From NCBI RefSeq assembly GCF_921293095.1, contig NC_060253.1, forward strand, positions 94,939,073-95,003,072: a stretch of DNA of 64,000 nucleotides, given 5' to 3'. This DNA comes from Ischnura elegans (lineage: Eukaryota; Arthropoda; Insecta; Odonata; Coenagrionidae). Below are positions 10,501-19,544 of the stretch, piece by piece. A program made the position numbers and the translations under genes. A model generated the notes under the pieces. It did not search any database, had not been told where the DNA came from, and was given only the letters and a program-made list of their open reading frames with translations. How positions within the stretch are numbered: position 1 is the stretch's first letter; every line of letters begins with the position of its first letter.

Positions 10501-11206
10501 GACTGTGTTTTTAATACAAAAATGGAACGGTATTTAGCTCAGCATCAACATAATAGGCGAGGGATTTCTTTAAGGCCTGAGCGATCTCCAAAATAATCGG
10601 TAATGATACAGGCAGAAGAGAATCAAAATAAATCGTTCAAACGCGTATGAGATACTCATATCTAATTAATATCTAAGCATTCGGAACTTCACTTTCAATC
10701 CATACATTCACAATTGGGTATGTATGTGATTAAAAACAACACTAAATTACAAGAATATACCAACGCAGTTCCAGTAAACTGTACACAAAAACCCACTTAC
10801 CTTGTTGAAAAGTCTTGCTCTATCTTCGGCTTTGCTCACGTGACATACCACTCCATCGACACTTAGGCCTTCTTGTGACAGCTTCTTCACAGCCTCTTGC
10901 ACATTCTTCTCTTTTCGGCTACTCACAACCACGCTAGCTCCTTCGTCGGCTAAGCGCTTTGCAATGGCAAATCCTATTCTGTAATTACATAAGGAAATGC
11001 ATTCATCACGAGCACTAACGCACCAACAGTTAAAAATGAACAAACACCTCAATGGAAAAATAGTTTAATTACCCATCTGTTGAGGCAGTAACGACAGCGA
11101 CTTTCCCCTTAAGCCTGGGCGATGCGGTAGCATAATTTTTACAAGGGTTCAACAATATTTCGCCACCCATTACCTTAGGAGCAGCAAATAATAGCGACCT
11201 AAGCAT
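1448..11206 (-). CDS. DHRS4: DHRS4-like short-chain dehydrogenase/reductase, partial (six exons)
   Basis: Joining 11206-11073, 10978-10801, 10488-10411, 10312-10166, 10073-9939 and 1503-1448 gives one open frame of 242 codons plus two bases, every junction having GT and AG. Family knowledge: DHRS4 is an NADP(H)-dependent carbonyl/retinal reductase of the SDR superfamily. Seen: cofactor motif TASTDGIG at residues 40-47 (the DHRS4 form of TGxxxGxG), VSSRK after the second beta strand, [11 protein letters not shown] at 113-123, and catalytic N143, S171, Y184 and K188 (YSVSK). Residues 1-35 precede the Rossmann fold, are basic with one acidic residue, and could be a mitochondrial presequence (inference). 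The frame stops at the exon 6 donor, so the last roughly 35 residues, including any peroxisomal tail, lie left of the window. An in-frame TAA two codons before the ATG supports this start. A TTATAAACC near 11306-11314 might be the TATA box. Intron 5 is filled with transposons. Confidence 0.93.
1690..2575 (+). mobile_element. Decayed non-LTR retrotransposon (RT and C-terminal region)
   Basis: Remnant of a LINE in DHRS4 intron 5. Near 1725-1755 the frame reads [11 protein letters not shown], the RT GxRQGxxLSP block, then shifts to [17 protein letters not shown]. At 1905-2030 comes [14 protein letters not shown], the LxINxxKTKxM block. At 2210-2365 comes the C-terminal part with [14 protein letters not shown] and [16 protein letters not shown], after which the frame breaks. 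The C-terminal motifs (EKRSLLKT, HILRHDG, EGKRGRGRPR, RREEWRAAS in better copies) recur at 19545-19880 and 25575-26430, so three copies of one family are present. Clade assignment was not attempted beyond non-LTR. Confidence 0.85.
2786..3079. mobile_element. hAT-type MITE with 8-bp target duplication
   Basis: The element starts CAAGGCTGGATCCAG and its other end reads CATAAGCGGATTTAGG in reverse complement, a diverged pair of CAGTGGCGGATCCAGG-like inverted repeats. It is flanked by GTGGTATC (2778-2785) and GTGGTATA (3080-3087), a 7/8 match to an 8-bp duplication as hAT elements make. Subterminal G-run and C-run are as in the copies at 26121 and 49194. Confidence 0.75.
3272..3730 (+). mobile_element. 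hAT-like MITE, copy 2 (both ends present)
   Basis: Terminal inverted repeats are TAGGGATGGTCGGAT on the left and TAGGGATGGACGGAT in reverse complement on the right. The flanks CTTATAAC (3264-3271) and CCTATAGC (3731-3738) are a 6/8 match with two transitions, consistent with an old 8-bp hAT target duplication. The interior is rich in GGATCC/GATCTGAA units. No transposase is encoded. Copy 1 at 1-403 is in the opposite orientation. Confidence 0.75.
3739..4070. other. Intron sequence, no recognised feature
   Basis: DHRS4 intron 5 DNA between two transposons. Nothing recognisable on either strand. Confidence 0.5.
4074..4106 (+). repeat. Harbinger left terminal inverted repeat
   Basis: 33 bp, preceded by the CAG target copy at 4071-4073. 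It differs from the right terminus at one base. Similarity continues more loosely for about 150 bp inward, including the repeated CGCTCGTAAT core. Confidence 0.9.
4280..6340 (+). pseudogene. Decayed PIF/Harbinger DDE transposase, multi-exon
   Basis: Exon 1 (4280-4487) starts ATG and encodes [20 protein letters not shown] then LFRL, the conserved N-terminal block of Harbinger transposases. It has one internal TGA and ends at a good donor (AGCT|GTAAGT). A second exon begins at 5380 after TTTCATTACAG and reads [11 protein letters not shown], followed by [12 protein letters not shown], the helix-turn-helix block. The catalytic domain has [10 protein letters not shown] near 5730-5760 (first D of the DDE triad), then [11 protein letters not shown] near 5832-5865 in a shifted frame, and near 6290 a decayed [10 protein letters not shown] where the family has LLGDSGYPL, so the second motif is damaged. 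Stops and frameshifts make it inactive. Confidence 0.85.
7060..7213 (-). mobile_element. Penelope-like 3' tail nested in Harbinger, foldback form
   Basis: Positions 7060-7155 match in reverse complement the 3' tails at 11725-11815 and 33060-33145, including a GTTAC/GTAAC stem followed by GAAACCATGG. From 7176 to 7213 the same segment recurs in inverted orientation: 7100-7138 and 7176-7213 pair over 38-39 bases with four mismatches and one gap. The insertion is younger than the Harbinger element that holds it. Confidence 0.75.
8439..9000 (-). pseudogene. Harbinger-associated Myb/SANT-like protein, decayed
   Basis: The minus-strand frame reads [20 protein letters not shown] then [20 protein letters not shown] and ALIG, resembling the DNA-binding accessory protein of Harbinger elements, whose Myb/SANT (trihelix-like) fold is followed by TGGG-P and a V-x-x-hIG segment. 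Typical TGGG is TGSG here. After about 8683 the frame shifts into a Ser/Thr/Pro-rich linker (8660-8439: [16 protein letters not shown]), as usual before the C-terminal coiled coil. It is convergent with the transposase gene. Family assignment rests on pattern and position. Confidence 0.65.
9564..9596 (-). repeat. Harbinger right terminal inverted repeat
   Basis: Reverse complement of the left terminus with one mismatch. It is followed by the CAG target copy at 9597-9599. Confidence 0.9.
9600..9938. other. Intron 5 sequence adjoining exon 5, no recognised feature
   Basis: Host intron DNA between the Harbinger right end and the exon 5 donor. No further exon matching DHRS4 was found here. Confidence 0.5.
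9939..10073 (-). CDS. DHRS4: DHRS4-like exon 5 (YxxxK active site)
   Basis: It encodes residues 180-224 (45 codons, phase 0). The acceptor is ACTTACAG|CTGCTT and the donor AGTGCT|GTGAGT. It carries the Y184-x3-K188 active-site pair and [16 protein letters not shown], the conserved SDR segment that closes the nicotinamide pocket. The next exon is about 8.4 kb away because of transposons in the intron. Confidence 0.93.
10166..10312 (-). CDS. DHRS4: DHRS4-like exon 4 (catalytic Asn and Ser)
   Basis: It encodes residues 131-179 (49 codons, phase 0). The acceptor is TTGTGCAG|ATTGAT and the donor TTCAAT|GTAAGT. It holds [15 protein letters not shown] with structural N143, and [14 protein letters not shown] with catalytic S171. 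Confidence 0.93.
10411..10488 (-). CDS. DHRS4: DHRS4-like exon 3 (SNAA motif)
   Basis: It encodes residues 105-130 (26 codons, phase 0 at both ends). The acceptor is GATTTCAG|GCGGTT and the donor CTGGAG|GTGATT. It carries [14 protein letters not shown], the DHRS4 version of the SDR NNAG motif. Confidence 0.92.
10801..10978 (-). CDS. DHRS4: DHRS4-like exon 2 (cofactor-binding half)
   Basis: It encodes residues 46-104. The acceptor is ATTACAG|AATAGG and the donor CAACAAG|GTAAGT. It contains [20 protein letters not shown] (end of the glycine motif and the NADPH-selective strand) and [17 protein letters not shown], both very close to vertebrate DHRS4. It ends on a codon boundary. Confidence 0.93.
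11073..11206 (-). CDS. DHRS4: DHRS4-like exon 1 (start codon, leader, beta-1)
   Basis: It encodes residues 1-44 plus two bases of Gly45. The ATG is at 11206-11204. The exon carries the N-terminal leader and the first beta strand ([12 protein letters not shown]). The donor is GATGG|GTAATT. The split glycine codon is completed by the first A of exon 2, which restores the DGIG motif exactly. Confidence 0.9.
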
Positions 11207-11607
11207 TACTTAATAGCAGAGGCTGGTTTTTCACCTCGGGAAGCAAGCGGTATATTAGATGATGAAAAATCTTAACTGCCGAGAAAAATGCAGCCTCTTA
11301 TCAGCGGTTTATAACACCTCGGGTGATTTATTTTTGCACACATCATTGTTCTGTGCGGGTGGCGATGCTCATACGTTTCTATCAGCTGATCGAGTTCGAA
11401 TCGCGCCAAATTCGAAAAGGTCGATTAACACCTACGTCCACTTACAATTAGAGCTTTCGTTATAGGGCAAACGAATTCTCAACTACTAAAGCAAACTGTA
11501 ACCCTTGGTGAATATTGGAGTAGGCTATAAAATCTTACCAGGACAAAATATCATAAAGGTAAATCATTAATTCCATTGACAACAGAACTACGTATCATAT
11601 GAATAGG
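11207..11607 (-). promoter_or_regulatory. Presumed upstream region of the DHRS4-like gene
   Basis: The stretch between the start codon and the nearest repeat. On the minus strand TTATAAACC near 11306-11314 could be a TATA box about 100 bases before the ATG. A modest GC rise with CpGs occurs at 11340-11425. The promoter is inferred from position only. Confidence 0.3.
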
Positions 11608-11676
11608 TGAAATGAAAATACACAACCTTGGTAATTTTCCAGTGAAAAGTTACCAATGCTGTGTATTTTTATTTCA
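11608..11676. repeat. Foldback hairpin next to a Penelope 3' end
   Basis: Arms 11608-11639 and 11644-11676 pair over about 32 bases with three mismatches and one gap, leaving almost no loop. The outer arm begins TGAAATGAAAATACACA. Its flank GAATAGGTGAAAT resembles the Penelope terminus GAATAGATGAAAT about 120 bp further right. Confidence 0.75.
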
Positions 11677-11922
11677 ACATGGATTTTCACAAAGTAAAAG
11701 CCAAATCAATTGAATTCATTGAATAGATGAAATAAAAACTTCGCTATTTCCACGTGGTATTTTATTATGACCAACCATGGTTTCGTTACAGCGTAACATT
11801 ATCAAGGTGAGGAGTTGCAGGTAAGGTGACCAGTGTATATAGCAAAAAACGGAGGGGGGTGGGTTGGGAATTTTCGGGTGCCGTTGGTTAGGGGGAAGTT
11901 GGGTTCGGTGCTAGGTTAGGCG

Positions 11923-12579
11923 TCATTGTGGGTGAGGTGGGTAGAGGGTTGGAAGAGTAAGTGGGAAAGTAGAGGAGGGGGGAGCGGGAAGGGTAAGGTG
12001 GTCATTAACGAGGTATGAGTCCCTGTGGCTTAAAATTTCCCCCTCTTCCAAGGCGTCTAATCTCCGTCCTTTCTTCTCAAAGTGAAGAATAGTTGGGGTG
12101 AAGTCACTATTGTGCGCCATGTCTATACGACTTTTGGCGAAATGTGAATGGTCTTTCCCCTGTCTATGACACATCTGGTGCTCGGCCGCTCTAATGGAAA
12201 AACTCCTCCCTGTTTGGCCGATGTAAATCGCGTCACTGTCGGCGCCATGAAGGCGATATACTCCGCTCCGTTCCTCCGGAATATCCTGGTCCTTTGGCGA
12301 TCCGAGCATGCTCCTTAGTGTACGGGGGTTATAAAAGGCTGGCCTTACATTTTCCTTTGGGAGTAGTCTCTGCACTTTTAATGATAACTTCCCAAGGAAA
12401 GGGATTCGGCACCATTTATAGGATCCCGCCGGGGAAGTCTGCGTTTTATATATTAGTTGTCGTGCCATCTGATTACTTTTCCGCCGGAAAATAGTGCCAA
12501 CTACTTTATCCGCATAGCCATTGTTGACAGCAATGTCTTTGATGGTGTGGAGTTCATTTGCCATGTTAGTTTCAGACAT
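11923..12579 (-). pseudogene. Penelope-like GIY-YIG endonuclease domain (open frame fragment)
   Basis: An open frame of 218 codons is the C-terminal part of a Penelope polyprotein. Residues 9-40 (ELHTIKDIAVNNGY and KVV) match the RT-to-linker region. Residues 105-134 hold the nuclease signature: GVY at 106-108, YIG at 119-121 and the catalytic-type Arg130 in IRAAEH, with acidic residues at 178-181 (LEEGE) where the family has its metal-binding Glu. The tail after 195 is Pro/Thr-rich. The nuclease looks chemically complete, yet upstream RT is frameshifted, so I treat the whole as a broken element. The annotated Met is internal. Confidence 0.9.
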
Positions 12580-13080
12580 GGGGATGTGGCATACCCTGTA
12601 TATCCCCCATTCTTACTCTGAGTGTATATCAGAGATTTCAGGACTGCCGTTTTTTGTTGGATGTGATGTCTGGAGCGCTCGTGGGTGATGGAGTCGGAAT
12701 AACATTGTTTCCTATAGATGGAAAAATCAAAATAGTGATTTTTGATTCTTATTAATAGGTAGTTAAGTTCGTCTGCTTTCTCGATTTCCATCGTGAATTG
12801 GATGTGTTTATTCTGTGAATTAAATACTGCCAGAAATTGCGATAGCTGTCTTCACGTACCTTGCCACACACAAAACACGTCGTCTACGTAACGATACGAT
12901 TTCACGATGTTTTTTCATAACGGATGCTTACTAGAAAACAGAAGGTTTTTAAATTTTCCGTATAAACTTCGGCTAGGACGGGCGACAAAGGTGACGCCAT
13001 GGCAAGGCCATCCAATAGGGTAGTTTCCTTCATCAAAGAAACCGAAAGGCATTGATTGCGATTTGTTACCCACAATTACT
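12500..13080 (-). pseudogene. Penelope-like reverse transcriptase, frameshifted
   Basis: Near 12940-13015 the frame reads DGLAMASPLSPVLAEVYTEN, the Penelope RT block around the primer grip, though another frame stays open across it. At 12876-12890 comes YVDDV, the RT catalytic pair (Asp-Asp), followed by FCVWQGT, a stop, then QFLAVFNSQNKHIQFTMEIE. From 12791 FSIYRKQC is the FxxYRKxT block. At least two frame disruptions and one stop separate these blocks. Confidence 0.88.
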
Positions 13081-13210
13081 GTGTTCATAATATACAAATT
13101 ATTTCGTTTTAGAAATACCGGTTTAGACGAATGGCAATGGTCCATTTTTATCCTCATTTGAAAAGGGCCAGATTGGCGCCCATGCGATGCCTCTCCACGT
13201 GACGTCACAG

Positions 13211-15680
13211 GGACCTAGTTTCTATAGGAGAAGATAGGAGTTATACATCGCCTGAGATTACCAATGCATGCATGAGGCGCAGAGCTCAGGGAAACATGTC
13301 TTAATAATCACCTATTAAAACTGGCTAAGGTCGGAAAGTTTTCTTCGTTTGATAAGGTATTAATAAACCTTTTTTAAGCCAAGCGCTACCAGCCAGCAAG
13401 GTACTCAGCTACCCTCTAGCATCCTGCGTCCTATCAGCGCTCAGAGCCTCGATCAAGGTCACCTCACAAGGCGGGAGGGGGAACCAGAAATACGTCACAC
13501 GGAGAGATTTCCTTACCCGTCGCGTTTTCGCGCGCTTGAAAATTTCCACTTTTCATTTAATCGCGAAAAATAGATATCGTCATTTAACAATCTAAAAGCG
13601 TGAAATACGTACTCCAGGAGTAATAATCTTCCGATATAGGCTAAAAAAAGTAATAGGAAACCACCCTATTGTTTGTAGTGCTTGCGGTTGAAAAAAAAAC
13701 TTTTGATTTGCGCACAATTTAAGGCGTTCACACAGTTCACTAGTCACTGGATACGGTGTACCCGCCTTATTGAGGGCAATTTCTGATAATTGCACAGCTT
13801 CCCTCCAAGACAAATATCAGCTAAAAACACCATGAGCCAAATGTAGCAACGAACTATTAGTCAAATGTGGTTAGCGTTGTTTTCTTAAGATGAAGCTTTG
13901 CACTCAAAGATTATAATAACACCACAAAGTTTTAGCTGAGCTAGCGAACTCAATATTGAATAAATGGACACTGAAGGGGAGACCATTTCACATGAAGTCC
14001 TTCAGATATTCGAGGTCAGGCAGTTGAGTGATGGAGCTGGGTATGTGAGTGAGATTGAAGGTTACGAAACCTCCACCATAATGACGATTTTTCTTGAGCT
14101 TCGGAAGATCTTATGATACGTTGTGCGCCATCTGAGCAAGCAAGCGCCGCGATGGGCCAAAAGCACCGGTGGCACTTCTATCCTGGTCGTGTTCATAGCC
14201 GCAGTGAATCGCAGGAGTCGAGTAAACTCTATCTTAAGTGCCAACGTAAGAGCGCTATTTACGAAGTTTTTCTGCTGGTAATACTGCAAAAATACCAATA
14301 GGAGGCGAGGCTTACAAATTGGGGGTTTGCAACTGGACGAAAAACATCGTAACGGATAAGATCACAACACATTTCACCAAATACGATGGCTTTCAACGGT
14401 GGTAAGTACAAAGCCTATTCCTCAGTTATCTTAAGTGCTGTCTCAGTATTTACCTGGTCGTGAAAATTACGTCTTTATGCATTTAAATACATGAACTTCT
14501 GGAATGCGACATAAATTCTCGCTTTCCACGAACCTTGACCCTGGATGAAACGGACAGTGTCTATGGTCATTTTTCACGTAAGATTACAATAAACACTCAA
14601 AAAAGCTGAAGGTATTTTAAGTGTAAGATTTCGCTTGTGAAGGGCCGCACATTCAAAACGACATAATTACGAATGAATTAATACTACGGGAATGATTTTT
14701 TCCGATTCCATAGAGGAAATTTTCAATTCGTTCCTTCCATTAAGACGTGATGTTTCTTCTGATAGCTTTCATTTACAGCATGGAATTCCTCAAATCTGAG
14801 CGGTATGAGGCGTTGAAGAAAATGTGTTTAAACGTGAGAAAAGACCACATAGCACAAAGTGTAAGACAGAGGAAAATTAACAAAGCACACATTAGTACGC
14901 AGAGGTGTAAAAACTTTTCCACGCAGATCAAGACATCTGTAGTTTAGTACTCTTTTTTGTTTTCATATCCTTTTCATTTTAATAGAGGCATTGATAGAAA
15001 AACCTAAATACGATCAGTAAGATCAGCTATATGAGGAAAGCCGTACCTGGTGATGCTTACCAGTGACGCTCTAAGCTGCTGTTAAATCCAAGGTACATAA
15101 TCCAGGGAAAAGGTGTTCAGGAAATCCAACAGTTCTCACGAGTAGTTCAAATTTTAATGAGGCATTGGGTCCCCAATCAATCGGTGCAAAGAGGTTTCCT
15201 GCAAAGTATAGGATGAATGAACTGATAATAACTTAGGGCACGAACGTCTTGGTCAAACTTAGGCGAATATTGGTAACGGACTTACACAAGAATTACCTCC
15301 TCTCGAAGGATTTAAATGGGGTTGTCTCAAGGAAATTCTTCATAGCACTCGTGCACTCCACAGTAACATCCTGATCAAGATTCAAGTGATTATGAGCGCG
15401 CACCTTAAATTTTTCGTTTCCTACCTTAATGTACACCTCTCTTGCCCGCGATTATTCATCCTGGAAGTGAATATAATAACCGATATTGGCTTCAGTCGGA
15501 GGTAGTACGCTTAAGACTGTATGTCCTGGCATATTCCTCTCTTCGTGAAAATATTTTCCAGATATTTCCATTATTCTACAGGAGAGGAAAAATTAGGAGG
15601 GGGTATAGGGTGTATGTATTTTTCCCACAAGCAGAAATCTTTTTTACACAAAATTTTCGCATATACGTGTTTATATTTTT
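13211..15680. other. Unassigned sequence, no gene recognised
   Basis: Mixed composition with a GC-richer part at 13130-13560 (CpG-containing, including CACGTGACGTCACAG at 13196-13210). No coding frame shows family motifs. The GC-richer part may be another repeat abutting the Penelope 5' end, but nothing in the window lets me prove it. Confidence 0.4.
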
Positions 15681-15689
15681 GACATTTCA

Positions 15690-15838
15690 CAAATAGCGTA
15701 TATTGTATATCTTTTGAATTGTAAACGTTTATCTACCATTTTTAATATGCTTGCATTGACGCTATCGAGGGGTTAGGTGGAAGAAGGGACTTCTTAGTCT
15801 CAACCTCGCCCGAATAAAGACATCTTATTATTATTATT
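15690..15838 (+). mobile_element. LINE 3' end with (TTA)n tail, fragment
   Basis: A short segment ends with AATAAA at 15814-15819 and TTATTATTATTATT at about 15825-15838, a form typical of LINE 3' untranslated ends. No coding part remains. The (TTA)n tail is interrupted by the next element and seems to resume at 16878. Confidence 0.5.
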
Positions 15839-16876
15839 TTCCTTTTTCCCTCTTGCTATCTTGCAAGGTTTGTTCACAGCGAACGGACCAGGTCAAGTTC
15901 AACTATTTTTTGCTATTAGTTCAGTTATTATTCTATTGAAAGGAACCGTCGGAAAATATGGCAGGTGTCCAGGATGACTGATTTTTGGTAGAGTTTTCTC
16001 TAAGTTTCGCTACTTTAGCTGGTATAAAACTTCGCATGGTGTGATTCCTGTTGTTGTTATCACTATTGCGCATATATCTACTGACTGCATCTTCCACAAG
16101 GCTTTGATCTCTGCTGCAAGTTCTGCATATTTATTAATTTTGGTGGAGAATGCTTTCTGTACATTATGGTTTAAGGGCATTGTCACGTCTATGAGGGTAG
16201 TGTGCCGTTTTGTTTTGTCTGTAATAACTATGTCCGGTCTATTGTTTTCAATTGCTCGGTCAGTTCTGAGTTCTTTATTTCAGTATAACTTGCACTCTTC
16301 GTTTTCCATAACATCAGGTGGATGGTATTTGTAGTATGGTGCAGCGGTGTCCAGGATTCTATTTTTTCTTGCCAGTTCTTGGTGCATGATTTTGGCTACA
16401 TTGTCATGTCTACTGGTGTATTCATTTGCAGCTAAGACCGTGCAACTTCCCATAATATGCTCTATTGTCTCGGATTGGTTCTTACATCTTATGCATTGAT
16501 CGCTGGTTACGTTTTCTTTTAATAAGAACTTTCTGTAGTTCTTCGTCAATATTATACGATCTTGAATGGCCCTCATAAATCCGACTGTTTCCCCATATAT
16601 ATTCCCTTGTTTCAACCATATATTTGAAGCCTCTTTATGTCTGTGTGGCATGTTTAATTGATGAGGATGGTGCCCATGAAGTTCTTTACTTTTCCATTGA
16701 TCGATTAGTTGTTCTTTAGTTTGAATCGGGATGTCTAGTTCATGGTTGCTTAGATGTAGTGGTGTGTAGTGAGTGTCTGTTTTACATACTATTTCATTTT
16801 TGTTATTTAAGTTTGCATTTGACTCCTTTGCTATAGAAGTATTGTCTTAGATCAGCAATTTGCTTATAGTGAAGCT
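15839..16876 (-). mobile_element. R4/Dong-like LINE fragment inserted in (TTA)n
   Basis: Minus-strand, 5'-truncated non-LTR element. Both junctions abut TTA/TAA repeats (15825-15838 and 16878-16889). Dong of the R4 clade is known to insert into TAA repeats, and the coding part has the CCHC and restriction-like endonuclease arrangement of that group. The exact ends are ambiguous by a few bases because of the repeats. Confidence 0.7.
16010..16860 (-). pseudogene. C-terminal region of R4/R2-type LINE protein (CCHC plus RLE)
   Basis: From 16651 to 16283 the frame is open for 123 codons: residues GETVGFMRAIQDRIILTKNY, then a zinc-knuckle-like CIRC-x8-H-x4-C at 16442-16497. It runs into a TGA at 16280-16282 where homologues have a codon for an aromatic residue, then continues to 16010. 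It contains NNRPDIVI and TLIDVTMP, the PD...LID(E)V core of a PD-(D/E)XK restriction-like endonuclease. Upstream of 16651 HYTPLHLSNHELDIPIQTKE continues the protein before a frameshift near 16810. The RT domain is missing, so this is a dead-on-arrival copy. Confidence 0.8.
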
Positions 16877-16889
16877 GTACTATTATTAT

Positions 16890-19544
16890 TATAAACATTT
16901 TTGGAGGGAAAAGTGTTAGATAAAGTCGAGATAGAGAAAAGGATTGACGGATTGAATCAGAGGGAATAGGAAGTAGAGGAAATTAAAGAGGAAAGTCAGC
17001 TTCGCGAGTGAGAACATGCGGGTCGATTCGCCAAATTCTTATTGCAAACCTACCTTAAACGGAAGAATTCCTAAAATAATAGCAATATTTCCTTAAATCG
17101 CGGCATCCCGCCACCGACTTCGTTTCTACGCTATTGCACAATTCCAATTGGAAAACTATATGAGTATTTTAGTATACAGTGTTCTTCACCCAGCATAGGC
17201 ATAAAACAATTTGTCAGAATTGCCATTCTAATGATCCGTGTGACATCTTATCGGGTTACAAGGATTTTGAACGGAGTGCTCGTATATTTAAAGAACAAGA
17301 AACGCTAGGAGATGCATAAACGGTCGTGTGTAGCATTGGGAGGAGACGACCTTAGGTAATTAGCGCCATTAGGAGGATGCATCAATCGAGCTCAACTTAT
17401 CTTTCTAGCGAAGTAATTTTTGTTTCCAACGTTACCAATCATCCTGATATTTTCAGGGCGTATGGAATGGACCCTTCTCTCACCACATCGACAAACTTGA
17501 GGATGAATTGAAGTCGACCATCAAAATAAATTGCGTAGATATGGAATTACATCTATTTGACACTACTAATATCAATGTCAAGTTTATGAGTAGCTTTTAG
17601 AGATTGGGTTACGGTTCAAGGGACACAACACCTCCCTCAACCCTCTCGGAAATGTTTCGCGAGCCACAGTCTTAGGTCCGTGCCCCCTCTAAAAGAACCT
17701 AAAAAAGTACATTCTTCCCTCCAGGTAAAGCTCAGAAAAAATATTCTGCGCAAGCCCTAGTGAGTAGTTAATGCACTGCCACGAAAATGATTCTGAGGCA
17801 AAATTATCAATAAATATTAGGCGATGCCCACCTAAGCGTTGCGTTGTTTGGAATACTATTACCATCAAAGCACAAAGAAATTTTCAGTCGGTACTCGCAG
17901 AGAACCCGGTTAAGAAACTCACAATTCCGTCGAAGTTCGATACCCCTGAGCTTCCTGTGAAGCCCATGTCATTACGTTTCCATTCTAGAGATGGCTCTAG
18001 TTCAAGTCTAAAGCAAACGTGGGCTTTCAATATTCAGTGTGTATGCGTTTTGAGCTAAATGGAATCGAGAATGCATCGCTTGCAAGAGGAGCCTCACTTG
18101 ACCTAGTGGCGTAATCGGGGTAGTTGACCTAGAGTAGACGGGAGTGAGAATCAAGGTATACACTGCGGGAGCCAATGGGAGACGTAATGCATAATGAAAC
18201 ATAATGATCGTAGTCCTTGAGAGATAAATTGTATCCATCCTACTATAAAATAGAATAAAAACGTTTTTAACCACATGATACTTTGCGTGGTGCTAATTAC
18301 ATTTACGTTCATATTACTAGTCAACATTATTCGGCAATTCACATTCAAAATCTATAAATTTCGAGCATTCTTACTTCCAATGCGTTTCGATACAGAACAA
18401 CTTGCACTCGAAAATGTTTCCCAGACAATGGGAACAGCTCTTCTTATTCATGCTAATTAAATGCCTCACAAAAAATAATTTAATTTCCTTAAATATTGCT
18501 AAATGCAAATATAACATTGCCAATTTTCACAGGGTTGTCTTCGATAATTTAATTGCCATAACCTAATTATCCCACTCCCACTAATCAACTAGTGATATTT
18601 TGAGACACCCATAATTTTATCCTAAGAATGGTATGTCAATAGATAGTGGAAAATAGTCGCATTACCCGTGAATTTATTAATATGTGGATAACTTATCTGG
18701 GAGCATGTGGCGCATGAGAACTGTCGTCGGAACACGGTGGATTCAGGGCACGAATTTCATTGATCGCATCCGCGACCGACGTAGGAATTTAAGTTTATGG
18801 CTATTGGTCCTCTACGCGGAAAACCTCTCCATCTGCAGGTAGAGATACATTCCAAGGTATGAACAGGGTATGGCTCAGAAGGAATCGCCTGAGTGTACAA
18901 CCGGTGAAATAATGCTATTACCCAAAATTAGTTCATGCGAAATACGAGTATTCAATGAGGAGTCAACACAAAATTTGATAAATGTTGAGCTTAGTAAATG
19001 GTTAAATTTTTTACTAAAATAGAAAAGTCATTAAATATTAAATGAGGGTCAAAATAATTCAATTGGTAACAAAATTCAACGACATCGCGGCTATACCTTT
19101 CATCGACTTTCATCGAAGTAAAGTTTAGTCACTGGCCTCAAGTCTACAATATTTAAGATCCTATCCACAATAACTGAAATATTTTGACGCAATGCTATTA
19201 AAATGCTTATTTTCTTAGTATTTATTTCATTTTATTCTCTTTTTTTTTCAATTTCTCCCGATTTATTTGTCATTTCAAACACCTATGTCATTCCTAATTC
19301 GTGCAGGCATATAGCCAGCACAGTTACTATATTTCTTTAATGCAGCAGCCATACCAGTCAAGGGTATGCTAACTTTAAATTTCATTGATGATTTAACGTT
19401 TTAACATACGGCTTTCTGATTTTACAAATAAAACCAGTTCTCTTGCACCTCATCCACTAATTTCTTAAATATTAAAGCAGTAGATATCATAACTTTCACA
19501 CTGTTTGTTGTTTCAATGCTGGTCACATTTTTTTATTTCTTTTA
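16890..19544. other. No gene or classified repeat recognised
   Basis: AT-rich DNA. Open frames at 17771-18058 and 18008-18348 lack family motifs and overlap on opposite strands, so I regard them as chance. Confidence 0.45.

Larger units (their letters stand above)
11725..13210 (-). mobile_element. Penelope-like retroelement, 5'-truncated
   Basis: The minus strand carries, 5' to 3', RT blocks, a C-terminal GIY-YIG nuclease and an AT-rich 3' tail. Tail similarity to 32878-33150 includes the C-rich stretch, the GTTAC/GTAAC stem with GAAACCATGG, and CACGTGGAAATAGC. The 5' end near 13210 is approximate. Penelope-like elements are telomerase-related retroelements that copy their RNA into DNA at breaks. 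Confidence 0.9.

Noticed and set aside
16041-16334. 97-codon plus-strand frame
   Set aside because: It is the antisense shadow of the R4/Dong-like endonuclease region.
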